This document shows positions 47,810 through 57,140 of a DNA stretch of 57,744 bases, one piece after another. The number at the start of each line of letters is the position of its first letter. Position 1 is the first letter of the stretch. The position numbers and the translations under genes are program-made. The stretch spans positions 1 to 57,744 of the forward strand of contig DASTXN010000081.1 of NCBI GenBank assembly GCA_035765515.1. Reading direction: 5' to 3'. The notes under the pieces are model-generated. The model was not told the DNA's origin, did not search any database, and worked only from the letters and a program-made list of their open reading frames with translations. The DNA is from DASRSS01 sp035765515 (GTDB lineage Bacteria > Actinomycetota > Actinomycetes > Mycobacteriales > Jatrophihabitantaceae).

Positions 47810-49912
47810 GTGACCGAACCGAAGGCCGCATCGGCTGACGCCCGCGAAGAGCACGCGCGGCTGTCCCAGGAGATCGACGAGAACGCCTACCGCTACTACG
47901 TACTCGACGACCCGACGGTCAGCGACTCCGAGTACGACGCCGCGATGCGTCGGATGCAGGAGCTCGAGGCTGAGTTCCCCGACCTGCGCACGCCGTCCTC
48001 GCCCACGCAGCGCGTCGGCGGCACGTATTCCACGCTGTTCACCGCGGTGGATCACCTGGAGCGGATGCTCAGCCTGGACAACGCGTTCTCGACCGAGGAG
48101 GTCGAGGCCTGGGCGCACCGCGTCGAGAAGGACGCCGGGACCGTGCCCGCCTACCTGTGTGAGCTGAAGGTCGACGGGCTGGCCATCAACCTGGTCTACG
48201 AGAACGGCCGGCTGGTGCGTGGTGCCACGCGCGGCGACGGGCGCACCGGTGAGGACGTCACGCCGAACGTGCGCACGATCGGCAACGTCCCGGACCGGCT
48301 GACCGGTGACGGCATCCCGGCGCTGCTCGAGGTGCGCGGCGAGGTGTTCTTCCCGGTCGCCAACTTCGCCGAGCTGAATGCGTCGCTGGTGGAGGCCGGG
48401 AAGGCGCCGTTCGCGAACCCGCGTAACACCGCCGCGGGTTCGCTGCGCCAGAAGGACCCGCGGGTTACGGCCAGCCGGCAGCTGCAGGTGGTCGTCCACG
48501 GCGTCGGCAAGGTCGAAGGTGGACCGCAGGTCGAGACGCAATCCGGCTGGTACGCCGTGCTCGAGTCGTGGGGGCTGCCCACGTCCGCGCGGGCGAAGGT
48601 GGTGCCCAACCTGACCGGTGTGCAGAAGTTCATCGACCACTACGGCGCCCACCGGCACGACGTCGAGCACGAGATCGACGGCGTGGTCGTCAAGGTCGAC
48701 GATATCGCGCTGCAGCGCCGCCTCGGCGCGACCAGCCGCGCGCCGCGCTGGGCGATCGCGTACAAGTACCCGCCCGAGGAGGTCAACACCAAGCTCCTGG
48801 ACATCCGCGTGAATGTCGGGCGGACGGGACGGGTGACCCCGTACGGGGTGATGGAGCCGGTCAAGGTCGCCGGCTCGACGGTCGAGATGGCGACATTGCA
48901 CAACGCCTACGAGGTGGTCCGCAAGGGCGTGCTGATCGGGGACACGGTCGTGCTGCGCAAGGCGGGCGACGTCATCCCTGAGATCGTCGGCCCGGTCGTC
49001 GCCCTGCGCGACGGCAGCGAGCGCGAGTTCGAGATGCCGACCCACTGCCCGTCCTGCGGAACCGAGCTGCGCCCCGAGCGTGAGGGCGACAAGGACATCC
49101 GCTGCCCGAACGCGCGCTCGTGCCCGTCCCAGCTGCGCGAGCGGCTGTCGAGCCTGGCCTCCCGCGGCGCGTTCGATATCGAGGCGCTCGGCTGGGAGGG
49201 CGCGATCGCGCTCCTGGACGCCGGCGTGCTCACCGACGAGGGCGACCTGTTCACGCTGACCGCCGAATCGCTGGCCACCGTCGGCCTGTTCACCCGGGCG
49301 GCCAAGAAGAGCGATCCCGCCGATGCGGTCCACGACGGCCGCGTCCTGTCCGCCAACGGCATCAAGCTGCTGGACAACCTCGAGCAGGCCAAGTCGCAGC
49401 CGCTCTGGCGGGTGCTGGTCGCGCTGTCGATCCGGCACGTCGGCCCCACGGCCGCCCGCGCGCTGGCAACACACTTCGGCTCGCTGGACGCGATCCGCGC
49501 GGCGTCGCAGGAGGAGTTGTCCGCGGTCGACGGTGTCGGGCCGGTGATCGCCGAAGCCGTGCTCGACTGGTTCACCGTCGACTGGCACGTGGCGATCGTC
49601 GACAAGTGGGCGGCGGCGGGCGTGCGCATGGCCGACGAGGTGGACGCGTCCACGCCGAAGACGCTCGCCGGGCTGACGGTCGTCGTCACCGGGTCGCTCG
49701 CCGGCTTCTCTCGTGACGAGGCCAAGGAGGCGATCCTCGCGCGGGGTGGCAAGGCGGCCGGCTCGGTGTCGAAGAAGACCGACTTCGTCGTCGTGGGCGA
49801 GAACGCCGGGACGAAGGCCGACAAGGCCGAGCAGCTGGGCGTGCCGACCCTGGACGAGGACGGCTTCCGCGCGCTGCTCGACGGGGGACCGGGGGCTGTT
49901 AGGCGCGGCTGA
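47810..49912 (+). CDS. ligA: NAD-dependent DNA ligase
   Basis: A 700-residue essential ligase sealing nicks in replication and repair. The N-terminal NAD-binding Ia region has YRYYVLDDPTVSDSEYD; the adenylated lysine is K120 in CELKVDGLAI; the zinc finger cysteines are C413, C416, C432 and C438; then a helix-hairpin-helix region (VDGVGPVIAEAVLDW) and a C-terminal BRCT domain (KTLAGLTVVVTGSLAGFSRDEAKEAI). GTG 47810 follows a -10 box and gives the usual length. Followed by a hairpin at 49922-49976. Confidence 0.96.
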   Translation: MTEPKAASADAREEHARLSQEIDENAYRYYVLDDPTVSDSEYDAAMRRMQELEAEFPDLRTPSSPTQRVGGTYSTLFTAVDHLERMLSLDNAFSTEEVEAWAHRVEKDAGTVPAYLCELKVDGLAINLVYENGRLVRGATRGDGRTGEDVTPNVRTIGNVPDRLTGDGIPALLEVRGEVFFPVANFAELNASLVEAGKAPFANPRNTAAGSLRQKDPRVTASRQLQVVVHGVGKVEGGPQVETQSGWYAVLESWGLPTSARAKVVPNLTGVQKFIDHYGAHRHDVEHEIDGVVVKVDDIALQRRLGATSRAPRWAIAYKYPPEEVNTKLLDIRVNVGRTGRVTPYGVMEPVKVAGSTVEMATLHNAYEVVRKGVLIGDTVVLRKAGDVIPEIVGPVVALRDGSEREFEMPTHCPSCGTELRPEREGDKDIRCPNARSCPSQLRERLSSLASRGAFDIEALGWEGAIALLDAGVLTDEGDLFTLTAESLATVGLFTRAAKKSDPADAVHDGRVLSANGIKLLDNLEQAKSQPLWRVLVALSIRHVGPTAARALATHFGSLDAIRAASQEELSAVDGVGPVIAEAVLDWFTVDWHVAIVDKWAAAGVRMADEVDASTPKTLAGLTVVVTGSLAGFSRDEAKEAILARGGKAAGSVSKKTDFVVVGENAGTKADKAEQLGVPTLDEDGFRALLDGGPGAVRRG

Positions 49913-49921
49913 GGCGTGTTT

Positions 49922-49976
49922 GTGGTCACAGCCGCACTCGAATACGAGCGAATACACCGCTTTGTTGTGTGACCAC
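49922..49976. terminator. Inverted repeat downstream of ligA
   Basis: GTGGTCACA (49922-49930) pairs with TGTGACCAC (49968-49976). The 37-nt loop holds a smaller CTCG/CGAG hairpin and two CGAATAC direct repeats. It begins 10 nt after the ligA stop in a locally AT-richer stretch. Terminator or operator for the following gene; uncertain. Confidence 0.45.
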
Positions 49977-50016
49977 GTTGAGATCGAACAGGTGATGCCT
50001 AGCTGTTTTGGGAAAC

Positions 50017-50835
50017 ATGGGCACCATGGCGATCCAGCTCGGCGCAGGAACCCTCCTGCGGCATCCGCTGCCGCACTGGCTGGCCCTCCGGTTGCGCCGT
50101 CAGTTCACCCCGCGCCGGATCGGATTCGCCCTGGTGCTGCTCGCGTATCTGGCCCTCATCGGCGTGGTGATCGCCGGCTGGACCCCGGTCGACGCGCTGG
50201 ACCAGAAGGTCGACCTGCTGCGGCTGCGGCATCGCTGGCCGGAGGTGCACCGCTTCTTCCTCGACTACGTGATGCTGGGCCAGCGTGGCCCGTCCACGTT
50301 CGTCATGCTGCCGCTGTTCGCGCTGCTGAGCTGGCGGCGCCGCAGTTGGCGGCCGTTGCTGCTGCTGGGCGTGGCGCTGTTCGTGCTGAACCTGTCCGTC
50401 GGCGTGGTGAAGGTGGCGACCGGCCGCTGGGGGCCGCTGGTGACGCGCCAGGCGCACGACGTGTTCGCCGGCGGCAACATCTTCCCGTCCGGCCACACCG
50501 CCAACGCCGTCGTGCTGTACGGCGTCTTCGCGATGGTCGTCGCGCGGCGCTGGCGCACGCCCGTCGTCGTGGCTGCCGCGTGGATCTCGCTCACCGTCGG
50601 GCTCAGCACGCTGTACCTCGACACGCACTGGCTGACGGACGTGCTCGGCGGTTGGCTCGCCGGCGCACTGGTGCTGTTCGCGCTGCCGCGCTGCGAACGG
50701 TTCGCGCAGCGATCGCTCGCGCGCGGACGCGCCTGGTTCACTGCATGGCGCGCCGCTCGGGCGTCAGAGAAAGCTGACGCCGGTGAGGTCTTCGGAACGC
50801 TGCCAGAGGGCGCGCGCGACGACCTCGTCGCGTGA
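50017..50835 (+). CDS. PAP2-family membrane phosphatase
   Basis: A 272-residue membrane protein with about six helices. The acid-phosphatase signature is seen as KVATGRWGP, then IFPSGHTANAV (His) and STLYLDTHWLTDVLGGWLAG (Arg/His-Asp), as in lipid phosphatases acting on phosphatidate or undecaprenyl pyrophosphate. Here the usual Arg-Pro after the Lys box is replaced by Trp-Gly-Pro. ATG 50017 is used; TTG 50008 and ATG 50026 are alternatives. The last 72 nt overlap the convergent SDR gene. Confidence 0.86.
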   Translation: MGTMAIQLGAGTLLRHPLPHWLALRLRRQFTPRRIGFALVLLAYLALIGVVIAGWTPVDALDQKVDLLRLRHRWPEVHRFFLDYVMLGQRGPSTFVMLPLFALLSWRRRSWRPLLLLGVALFVLNLSVGVVKVATGRWGPLVTRQAHDVFAGGNIFPSGHTANAVVLYGVFAMVVARRWRTPVVVAAAWISLTVGLSTLYLDTHWLTDVLGGWLAGALVLFALPRCERFAQRSLARGRAWFTAWRAARASEKADAGEVFGTLPEGARDDLVA

Positions 50836-51636
50836 GGCGCGGGTCGAGCTGACCCGGCGCGGGCACCCGCGCTGCTCGGCGAACCCGTCCGGTCCGTAGA
50901 ACGCGCCGCCGACGGCGTCCGGCGCGGTGGCCGCGTACAGCGAGGGCAGCGCGCCCATGTCCGCGGACTGCGCGAAGTAGCGGTTGCCGATCGCCATGAT
51001 CTGGTCCTGGATGGACTGCGTGTGCGACTGCAGGTCCGTGTTCGCGTAGCCCGGATGCGCGGCCAGTGATATCACCGGCGAGCCGGACGCGGTGAGCCGG
51101 CGCTGCAGCTCGTACGCGAACATCAGGTTGGCCAGCTTCGACTGCCCGTACGCCCGCCAGCGGCTGTAGCGGCGGTGCTCCCAGTTCGGGTCGGCGAGGT
51201 TGATGCGCCCGATCCGGTGCGCCTCGCTGGACAGGGTCACGACCCGGTCCCGGATCTTCGGCAGCAGCAGTCCGGTCAGCGCGAAGTGTCCGAGGTGGTT
51301 GGTGCCGAACTGCGTCTCGAAGCCGTCCTTGGTACGTCCCAGCGGCAGCGCCATCACGCCGGCGTTGTTGACGAGCACGTCCAGGCTGTCGACGGACCCG
51401 GCGAAGGCGCGCACGGACGCGAGGTCGGACAGGTCCAGCGGACGGACCGTCGTGTCGTGCCCGATCGTCGCGGCAACCCGCTCGGCCTTGCCGACGTTGC
51501 GGCAGGCCATGATCACCGTGCCACCGTGCGCGGCGAGTTCGCGAGCGGTGCTCGCGCCCAGACCGCTGTTCGCGCCGGTGACCACGTACGTGCGCCCGGA
51601 TAGGTCCGGGATGTCGGCGGCCGTCCACTTGGTCAT
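50764..51636 (-). CDS. Short-chain dehydrogenase/reductase
   Basis: A 290-residue NAD(P)-dependent SDR resembling retinol dehydrogenase/WW-domain oxidoreductase-type proteins. It has TGANSGLG (cofactor loop), NNAGVM, the catalytic Tyr-x-x-x-Lys in AYGQSKLAN and HPGYANTDL. MACRN after the second strand (Arg) favours NADP. The C-terminal DLTGVSFL is usual for the family, so the 72-bp antisense overlap comes from an extended PAP2 tail. Substrate unknown. Confidence 0.9.
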   Translation of the reverse strand: MTKWTAADIPDLSGRTYVVTGANSGLGASTARELAAHGGTVIMACRNVGKAERVAATIGHDTTVRPLDLSDLASVRAFAGSVDSLDVLVNNAGVMALPLGRTKDGFETQFGTNHLGHFALTGLLLPKIRDRVVTLSSEAHRIGRINLADPNWEHRRYSRWRAYGQSKLANLMFAYELQRRLTASGSPVISLAAHPGYANTDLQSHTQSIQDQIMAIGNRYFAQSADMGALPSLYAATAPDAVGGAFYGPDGFAEQRGCPRRVSSTRASRDEVVARALWQRSEDLTGVSFL

Positions 51637-51672
51637 GCGGCGAAGCGTAGGGGATCGTGGCGCGCTGTCATC

Positions 51673-52317
51673 TCAGCCGGCGGTGACGGTAGCGGCGATC
51701 GCGCTCAGGTGCTGCAGCCGGACCAGTTCGGACGGCAGCCAGCGCAGCATCGGCCGGCCGACGAGCAGCGCGCAGTGCCCCAGCGGCGTGACGGCCAGTT
51801 CGGTGCCGAGGTGCTCCCAGTCCTCGGGCGCCCAACCGTCCGGGTCGAGCACGCGGGTCGGCTTCGGCGGCCACCACGGCACCGGCAGCGCGTGCTGCTC
51901 GGGCGCGGCACCGCCACTCGAGAGGACGGTCGCGTGGCCGCCCGCCGGCGCGTCCAGCACGAGTGCCCAGGCGGCGCGGAAGACGCGGGCGACGCCGTCC
52001 GCGAGCACGCTCAGGGACTCGTCCGGGCGGGTGGCGAGACTGTCCAGCAGTTCCAGTTCGCGGTGCGGGTCGATCTGCCCGGCGTACGGACGGATCGACT
52101 CCACGCGCACGCCCGGCACGGTCGCGGCGGCGGACACCAACGAGTCGGCGAGCCTGTCCGGCGGGACCTCGACCACGATGTCGTCCGTCGCGCTGTCCGC
52201 GGACCGCTCGATGACATCGAGGCTCAGGATGTCGGCGCCGACGGTACCGAGCGCGGTCGCGACGGCGCCGAGGGCACCGGGACGGTCGGGCAGCACGACC
52301 CGCATGAGGTAGGACAC
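51673..52317 (-). CDS. ACT-domain protein (Rv3013-like)
   Basis: A 214-residue protein with an N-terminal ACT domain (SYLMRVVLPDRPGALGAVATALGTVGADILSLDVIER, residues about 1-75) and an uncharacterised C-terminal half. It occupies the position of M. tuberculosis Rv3013, between ligA and gatC and divergent from gatC. GTG 52317 is used, with a CAGGCT box 6 nt upstream; ATG 52305 is possible. ACT domains bind amino acids, so a sensor role linked to tRNA-dependent amidation is conceivable but unsupported. Confidence 0.85.
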   Translation of the reverse strand: MSYLMRVVLPDRPGALGAVATALGTVGADILSLDVIERSADSATDDIVVEVPPDRLADSLVSAAATVPGVRVESIRPYAGQIDPHRELELLDSLATRPDESLSVLADGVARVFRAAWALVLDAPAGGHATVLSSGGAAPEQHALPVPWWPPKPTRVLDPDGWAPEDWEHLGTELAVTPLGHCALLVGRPMLRWLPSELVRLQHLSAIAATVTAG

Positions 52318-52414
52318 GCCACCAGCCTGCCCGATCCGGGTGTCGGCCAGGTTACGTGCCCTCGCCAGTGGCACGTTCCGGGCGGCTCGCCGGAACGGAG
52401 GTGCCTGCTGTCCG

Positions 52415-52420
52415 TAGACT
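52415..52420 (+). promoter_or_regulatory. -10 box of the gatCAB operon (leaderless)
   Basis: TAGACT, 8 nt before GTG 52429; no ribosome site precedes the start. Confidence 0.5.
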
Positions 52421-52428
52421 CTGACGTC

Positions 52429-52752
52429 GTGACTGATGCGAATACCGCCGACGCAGGGCGAATCAGCCGCGACGATGTCGCCCACCTGGCTCATCTCGCG
52501 CGCATGGCCGTCTCCGACGAGGAGCTGGACACGTTCGCCGGCCAGCTCGACGTCATTCTGAGCGCGGTCGCGCGGGTAGCCGAGGTCGCTGCCGCGGACA
52601 TCCCACCCACGTCGCACGCGGTCGCGATGACCAACGTGTTCCGTCCGGACGAGGTGCGTCCGTCGCTGCCGCGCGAGGACGTGCTCGCCTGCGCGCCCGC
52701 GGTCGAGGATTTCAAGTTCCGCGTGCCGCGCATCCTCGCCGAGGAGGCCTGA
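52429..52752 (+). CDS. gatC: Asp/Glu-tRNA amidotransferase subunit C
   Basis: A 107-residue GatC, the small subunit clamping GatA and GatB. It opens ISRDDVAHLAHLARMAVSDEEL and ends with the conserved RPDEVRPSLPREDVLACAPAVEDFKFRVPRIL. Leaderless start inferred from the TAGACT box. gatA follows with a 1-nt gap. The trimer amidates Glu-tRNA(Gln) and Asp-tRNA(Asn) in bacteria that lack the direct synthetases. Confidence 0.95.
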   Translation: MTDANTADAGRISRDDVAHLAHLARMAVSDEELDTFAGQLDVILSAVARVAEVAAADIPPTSHAVAMTNVFRPDEVRPSLPREDVLACAPAVEDFKFRVPRILAEEA

Positions 52753-52753
52753 C

Positions 52754-54238
52754 ATGGGTGACTTGATCAGCCTCACCGCGGCGGAGACGGCGGAGAAGGT
52801 CGCGTCCGGCGAGGTGTCGGCAGTCGAGGTCGCGCAGGCGCACCTGGATCGCATCGGCGCCGTTGACGGCAAGCTGAAGGCGTTCCTGCACGTCGACACC
52901 GAGGGCGCGCTCGAGGCCGCGAAGGCGGTCGATGCGCATCGTGCCGCGGGCGACCAGCTCGGCCCGCTGGCCGGTGTGCCGCTGGCGATGAAGGACGTCG
53001 TGGTCACGAAGGGGCTGCCTACGACGTCCGGTTCGAAGATCCTGCAGGGCTGGATCCCGCCGTACGACGCGACGATCAGCAAGCGCGTCAAGGACGCCGG
53101 AATCGTCATGCTGGGCAAGACGAACATGGACGAGTTCGCGATGGGCAGCTCGACCGAGAACTCGGCGTACGGCCCGACCGCGAACCCGTGGGACCTCTCG
53201 CGCATCCCGGGCGGCTCGTCCGGCGGTTCGTCGGCGGCGGTGGCCGGGTTCGAGGCACCGCTGTCGATCGGGACGGACACCGGCGGCTCGATTCGCCAGC
53301 CCGCGGCCGTCACCGGCATCGTCGGCCACAAGCCCACCTACGGCGCGGTCTCGCGCTACGGGTTGATCGCGTTCTCGTCCTCGCTGGACCAGGCCGGTCC
53401 GTTCGGGCGCACCGTATTGGACACCGCGCTGCTGCACGAGGTGATCGCCGGGCACGACCCGTGCGACTCCACCTCGATCCCGCAGCCGGTCGCGCCCGTC
53501 GTTGCCGCCGCGCGTGACGGCGCGCGCGGCGACCTGGCCGGAGTGCGCGTCGGCGTCGTCCGCGAACTACAGGGCGAGGGATATCAGGCGGGCGTGCTCG
53601 CCGCGTTCGAGGCGGCGGTCGCGAAGCTGCGCGAGCTCGGCGCGCAGATCGTCGAGGTGTCCTGCCCGCACTTCGAATACGCGCTGCCGGCGTACTACCT
53701 GATCGCCCCGAGCGAGTGCTCGTCCAACCTCGCGCGTTTCGATTCGGTGCGCTACGGAATGCGCGTCGGCGACGACGGCGTGAACTCGCTCGAGGACGTC
53801 ATGTCGCTCACCCGCGAGGCCGGTTTCGGCCCGGAGGTGAAGCGCCGGATCATCATCGGCACGTACGCGCTGTCGTCCGGGTACTACGACGCGTACTACG
53901 GCCAGGCACAGAAGGTGCGCACGCTGATCGTCCGCGACTTCACCGCCGCGTTCGAGCAGGCCGACGTGCTCGTCTCGCCCACCTCCCCGTTCGTGGCGTT
54001 CGGCCTCGGTGAGCGCGTGGCCGACCCGATGGCCATGTACATCAACGATTTGTGCACGCTGCCGGCCTCGCTCGCGGGCACGCCGGCGATCTCCGTCCCG
54101 TGTGGGCTGTCGGAGGGGTTGCCGGTGGGTCTGCAGATCATGGCTCCGGCGCTCGCCGACGATCGCTGCTATCGCGTGGCGGCCGCGTTCGAGGCGGCGA
54201 CCGACAGACTCGTCCCCCCGGCGGAGGTGCTCGCATGA
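52754..54238 (+). CDS. gatA: Asp/Glu-tRNA amidotransferase subunit A
   Basis: A 494-residue amidase-signature subunit that frees ammonia from glutamine. The Ser-cisSer-Lys triad is visible: Lys in LAMKDVVVTKG (near residue 78) and the serines in IPGGSSGGSSAAVAG (near 153-160) and TDTGGSIRQPAAVTG (near 177). Length is typical. Its stop overlaps the gatB start by 4 nt (ATGA), ensuring subunit balance. Confidence 0.96.
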   Translation: MGDLISLTAAETAEKVASGEVSAVEVAQAHLDRIGAVDGKLKAFLHVDTEGALEAAKAVDAHRAAGDQLGPLAGVPLAMKDVVVTKGLPTTSGSKILQGWIPPYDATISKRVKDAGIVMLGKTNMDEFAMGSSTENSAYGPTANPWDLSRIPGGSSGGSSAAVAGFEAPLSIGTDTGGSIRQPAAVTGIVGHKPTYGAVSRYGLIAFSSSLDQAGPFGRTVLDTALLHEVIAGHDPCDSTSIPQPVAPVVAAARDGARGDLAGVRVGVVRELQGEGYQAGVLAAFEAAVAKLRELGAQIVEVSCPHFEYALPAYYLIAPSECSSNLARFDSVRYGMRVGDDGVNSLEDVMSLTREAGFGPEVKRRIIIGTYALSSGYYDAYYGQAQKVRTLIVRDFTAAFEQADVLVSPTSPFVAFGLGERVADPMAMYINDLCTLPASLAGTPAISVPCGLSEGLPVGLQIMAPALADDRCYRVAAAFEAATDRLVPPAEVLA

Positions 54239-55725
54239 CGCTGTCGTACGAGGACGTGGTGGCGCGCTACGAGCCCGTGTTCGGCCTCGAGACGCACGTC
54301 GAGCTGGGCACCGCGTCGAAGATGTTCTGCGGCTGCTCCACCGAGTTCGGTGCCGCCCCGAACACGCACACCTGCCCGACCTGCCTGGGCCTTCCGGGCG
54401 CGCTGCCGGTAGTCAACGAGGTCGCGATCGAGTCGACGATCAAGATAGGTCTGGCGCTGAACTGCTCGATCGCGCCGTGGTGCCGGTTCGCGCGCAAGAA
54501 CTACTTCTACCCGGACATGCCGAAGAACTTCCAGACCTCGCAGTACGACGAGCCGCTGTGCTTCGACGGGTACCTGGACGTCGAGGTCGAAGGGAAGTCG
54601 TACCGGGTCGGGATCGAGCGCGTGCACATGGAGGAGGACACCGGCAAGAACACGCACGTCGGTGGCGCGACCGGACGGATCCACGGCGCGGACTATTCGC
54701 TGGTCGACTTCAACCGTGCCGGAATCCCGCTGATCGAGATCGTCACCAAGCCGGTTCCGGGTGCGGGCGCGTTGGCTCCCGAGGTGGCGCGCGCGTACGT
54801 GACCGAGTTGCGCGACATCCTGCGCACGCTCGGGGTTTCCGACGTGCGGATGGAGCAGGGCTCGCTGCGCTGCGACGTGAACACCTCGCTGAACAAGCCG
54901 GGCGAGGAGATGGGGACGCGCACCGAGACCAAGAACGTCAACTCGCTGCGCTCGGTCGAGCGGGCGGTGCGTTCGGAGATGCTGCGCCAGGCGTCGCTGC
55001 TGGACGCCGGCGAGCGGATCTTCCAGGAGACCCGGCACTTTTCCGAGGCGACGGGCGACACCCGTCCGGGCCGCAGCAAGGAGGAGGCGACCGACTACCG
55101 GTACTTCCCGGAGCCGGATCTCGTTCCTGTCGCGCCCGATCCGGAGTGGGTGGAGAAGATCCGCGCGGGGCTACCCGAGTTGCCGGCGGCGCGGCGTGCC
55201 CGACTGATTGAGTCGCTCGGCGTGAGCGCCGACGACATGGAGCAGCTGTCCAACGCGGGCGTGGTCGACCTCGTGGGCGCAACGGTCGAGGCCGGCGCGC
55301 CCGTGACCGAAGCGCGCAACTGGTGGCTCGGATACCTTGCGCAGCAGGCCAATTCGCGCGAGGTCGAGCCCACCGACCTGGGCATCTCGGCGGCGCAGGT
55401 CGCGCGGCTGATCGCGCTTGTCGCGGACGGGACGCTGTCCGTCGCGCTGGCTCGCCAGGCTGTCGACGGGGTGCTCGATTCCGGTCATGACGTGGACGCC
55501 GTGATCGCCGAGCGTGGGTTGCAGCGAGTGTCCGACACCGGTGCGCTGGAGCAGGCCGCGGACGACGCCATCGCCGCGAACCCCGACGTCGCCGACAAGG
55601 TGCGCGCCGGCAAGCTGCCCGCGGTCGGTGCCCTGGTCGGCGCGGTCATGAAGGCGACGCGCGGGCAGGCCGATGCCGGCGCGGTCAAGGACATCCTGCT
55701 GCGCAAGCTCGGGGCGGCGGAGTAG
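54235..55725 (+). CDS. gatB: Asp/Glu-tRNA amidotransferase subunit B
   Basis: A 496-residue subunit that binds and phosphorylates the misacylated tRNA. It shows FGLETHVELGTASKMFCGCST, the zinc-type cysteines CGC and CPTC, VHMEEDTGKNTH, LVDFNRAGIPLIEIVTKP and a C-terminal YqeY-like tail (PAVGALVGAVMKATRGQADAGAVKDILLRKL). ATG 54235 overlaps gatA by 4 nt. In M. tuberculosis pfkA lies between gatA and gatB; here that gap is closed and a pfkA lies at the start of the window. Confidence 0.96.
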   Translation: MTLSYEDVVARYEPVFGLETHVELGTASKMFCGCSTEFGAAPNTHTCPTCLGLPGALPVVNEVAIESTIKIGLALNCSIAPWCRFARKNYFYPDMPKNFQTSQYDEPLCFDGYLDVEVEGKSYRVGIERVHMEEDTGKNTHVGGATGRIHGADYSLVDFNRAGIPLIEIVTKPVPGAGALAPEVARAYVTELRDILRTLGVSDVRMEQGSLRCDVNTSLNKPGEEMGTRTETKNVNSLRSVERAVRSEMLRQASLLDAGERIFQETRHFSEATGDTRPGRSKEEATDYRYFPEPDLVPVAPDPEWVEKIRAGLPELPAARRARLIESLGVSADDMEQLSNAGVVDLVGATVEAGAPVTEARNWWLGYLAQQANSREVEPTDLGISAAQVARLIALVADGTLSVALARQAVDGVLDSGHDVDAVIAERGLQRVSDTGALEQAADDAIAANPDVADKVRAGKLPAVGALVGAVMKATRGQADAGAVKDILLRKLGAAE

Positions 55726-55731
55726 GTCGCC

Positions 55732-56730
55732 ATGGTCGACTGGGCCGGTCACGCGGGACAGTCGACCGAGTACCGCTATCGGTCCATGGCCGAGCGGCAG
55801 CTTCGCGGCATCTCGCCGAGCTATGAGCGGCTGTGCCTGGGCGTGGCCGAGGATCCTGCGGTGATTGCACTGCTGGACACGTTGCCCGCGCCGAAGCGGC
55901 AGCCGAACTTGCTGCTGGCCGCGGTTCGGTTCTTGTCGAGCGGTAGCGGCGAGGACGGCATCGCGGGCCCGATCGGGTCGTACGACGCATTCCGTTATTT
56001 CGTGCTCTCGCGGTGGGACGAGCTGTCGGCGACCATGCTGGCCCGGCGGACGCAGACCAACGAGGCGCGGCGGTGCGCGGTGCTGATGCCGGTGCTCGGG
56101 ACGATCCCCGGCCCCGTTGCCTTGCTGGAGGTGGGAGCGTCGGCGGGGCTGTGCCTGCAACCGGATCGGTATGCGTACCGGTACGACGGCGGTGCGGTGC
56201 TCGGGTCGTCCGCGCTCGTGCTCGAGTGCCGGACGTCCGGACCGGTGCCGGTGCCGGATCGTCTGCCGGACGTCGTATGGCGCGCAGGTCTGGATTTGAA
56301 TCCGCTCGACGTCTGTTCCGACGACGACGTCCGATGGCTGCGCAGTCTGATCTGGCCGGAGCAGACCGACAGGTTCGCGGTGCTGGACGCCGCGGTGACG
56401 ATCGCGCGGACGGACCCCGCACCGATCGTGCGCGGTGACCTGCTGACGGACCTCGCTTCGGTCGCGCGGAATGCGCCGGTGGAGGCGACGCTGGTGATCT
56501 ATCACTCTGCGGTACTCGGGTACCTCGCGGAGGAGCAGCGGGCGCAGTTCGTCGAGACGGTTCGGTCGATCGCGGCGTCGCGTCCCACCGTGTGGGTGTC
56601 CAACGAGGGACCGGGCGTGGTCGTCGACATGCAGGTGCCTGATGGGCCGGTCCCGTTCGTGCTCGCGCGCGACGGTGAGGCGCTGGCGACGGCGAGCCCG
56701 CACGGGGACTGGATCAACTGGCTGGGTTGA
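55732..56730 (+). CDS. DUF2332-family protein
   Basis: A 332-residue protein of the DUF2332 family, of unknown function. Typical parts are RYRSMAERQLRGISPSYERLCLGVAEDP at the N-terminus, RRCAVLMPVLGTIPGPVALLEVGASAGLCLQPDRYAYRY (about residues 110-145, resembling a methyltransferase glycine loop) and VIYHSAVLGYLAEEQRAQF near 260. It starts 6 nt after gatB and may be on the same transcript. Use of SAM is possible from the glycine-loop region but not established. Confidence 0.85.
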   Translation: MVDWAGHAGQSTEYRYRSMAERQLRGISPSYERLCLGVAEDPAVIALLDTLPAPKRQPNLLLAAVRFLSSGSGEDGIAGPIGSYDAFRYFVLSRWDELSATMLARRTQTNEARRCAVLMPVLGTIPGPVALLEVGASAGLCLQPDRYAYRYDGGAVLGSSALVLECRTSGPVPVPDRLPDVVWRAGLDLNPLDVCSDDDVRWLRSLIWPEQTDRFAVLDAAVTIARTDPAPIVRGDLLTDLASVARNAPVEATLVIYHSAVLGYLAEEQRAQFVETVRSIAASRPTVWVSNEGPGVVVDMQVPDGPVPFVLARDGEALATASPHGDWINWLG

Positions 56731-57112
56731 GCATCTGCAATCCGGTATGCGGGAGTGGGTGGCCTGCTCTACGGTCGGCTCTCGCTCGCTCTGCTTACGT
56801 CGCGCTGTTGTCACCTTGGTTCAGCGCCGACGCCTGAGAGTTGCCGTTGTCGTTGTCGGGCTGCGATTCCAGCTCTGCTTACTTGGAGTAGGCGCCGACG
56901 CGGGGAGAGTTGCGCTCCGGACGACTCCCGCTGCCGGCTTGCGTCGCGCTCTGGTCGCCTTGGTTTGGCGGCGACGACGGGGAGGTCTGCTCTTCGATCG
57001 CCTTCCGCGGCTGGCTCCGGTTGCGCTTCTTCGGCTTGTTTCGGCGGCGGGTTTTGTCGTACCCCGGTGGGAGAATCTCTTTATTGAGTAAGGGAAATCT
57101 TTCGCCGAACCC
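56731..57112. repeat. Gene-free spacer with degenerate repeats
   Basis: About 380 bp without a convincing gene. Three imperfect copies of a GCTTRC...CGCCGACG...GAGAGTTGC pattern begin near 56793, 56877 and 56937; the first and third share GTCGCGCT, CCTTGGTT and CGACG in the same order. Possible reading frames are Arg/Val- or Leu-biased with no domain, and base use is poorer in GC third positions than in neighbouring genes. It may be decayed coding sequence or a repeat-bearing upstream region of the DUF222 gene. Confidence 0.5.
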
Positions 57113-57140
57113 TTGACATGTCGGACCCGGAGAGTAGAAT
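57113..57140 (+). promoter_or_regulatory. Near-consensus vegetative promoter
   Basis: TTGACA (57113-57118), 16-nt spacer, TAGAAT (57135-57140), then ATG 57148 after 7 nt. The -35 is perfect and the -10 differs from TATAAT at one base: the best sigma-70-type promoter seen in the window, and leaderless. Confidence 0.8.

Noticed and set aside
56642..57091. 149-codon + frame and long minus frame across the spacer before the DUF222 gene
   Set aside because: No start context, no domain, biased composition; better explained as non-coding repeat-bearing or decayed DNA.
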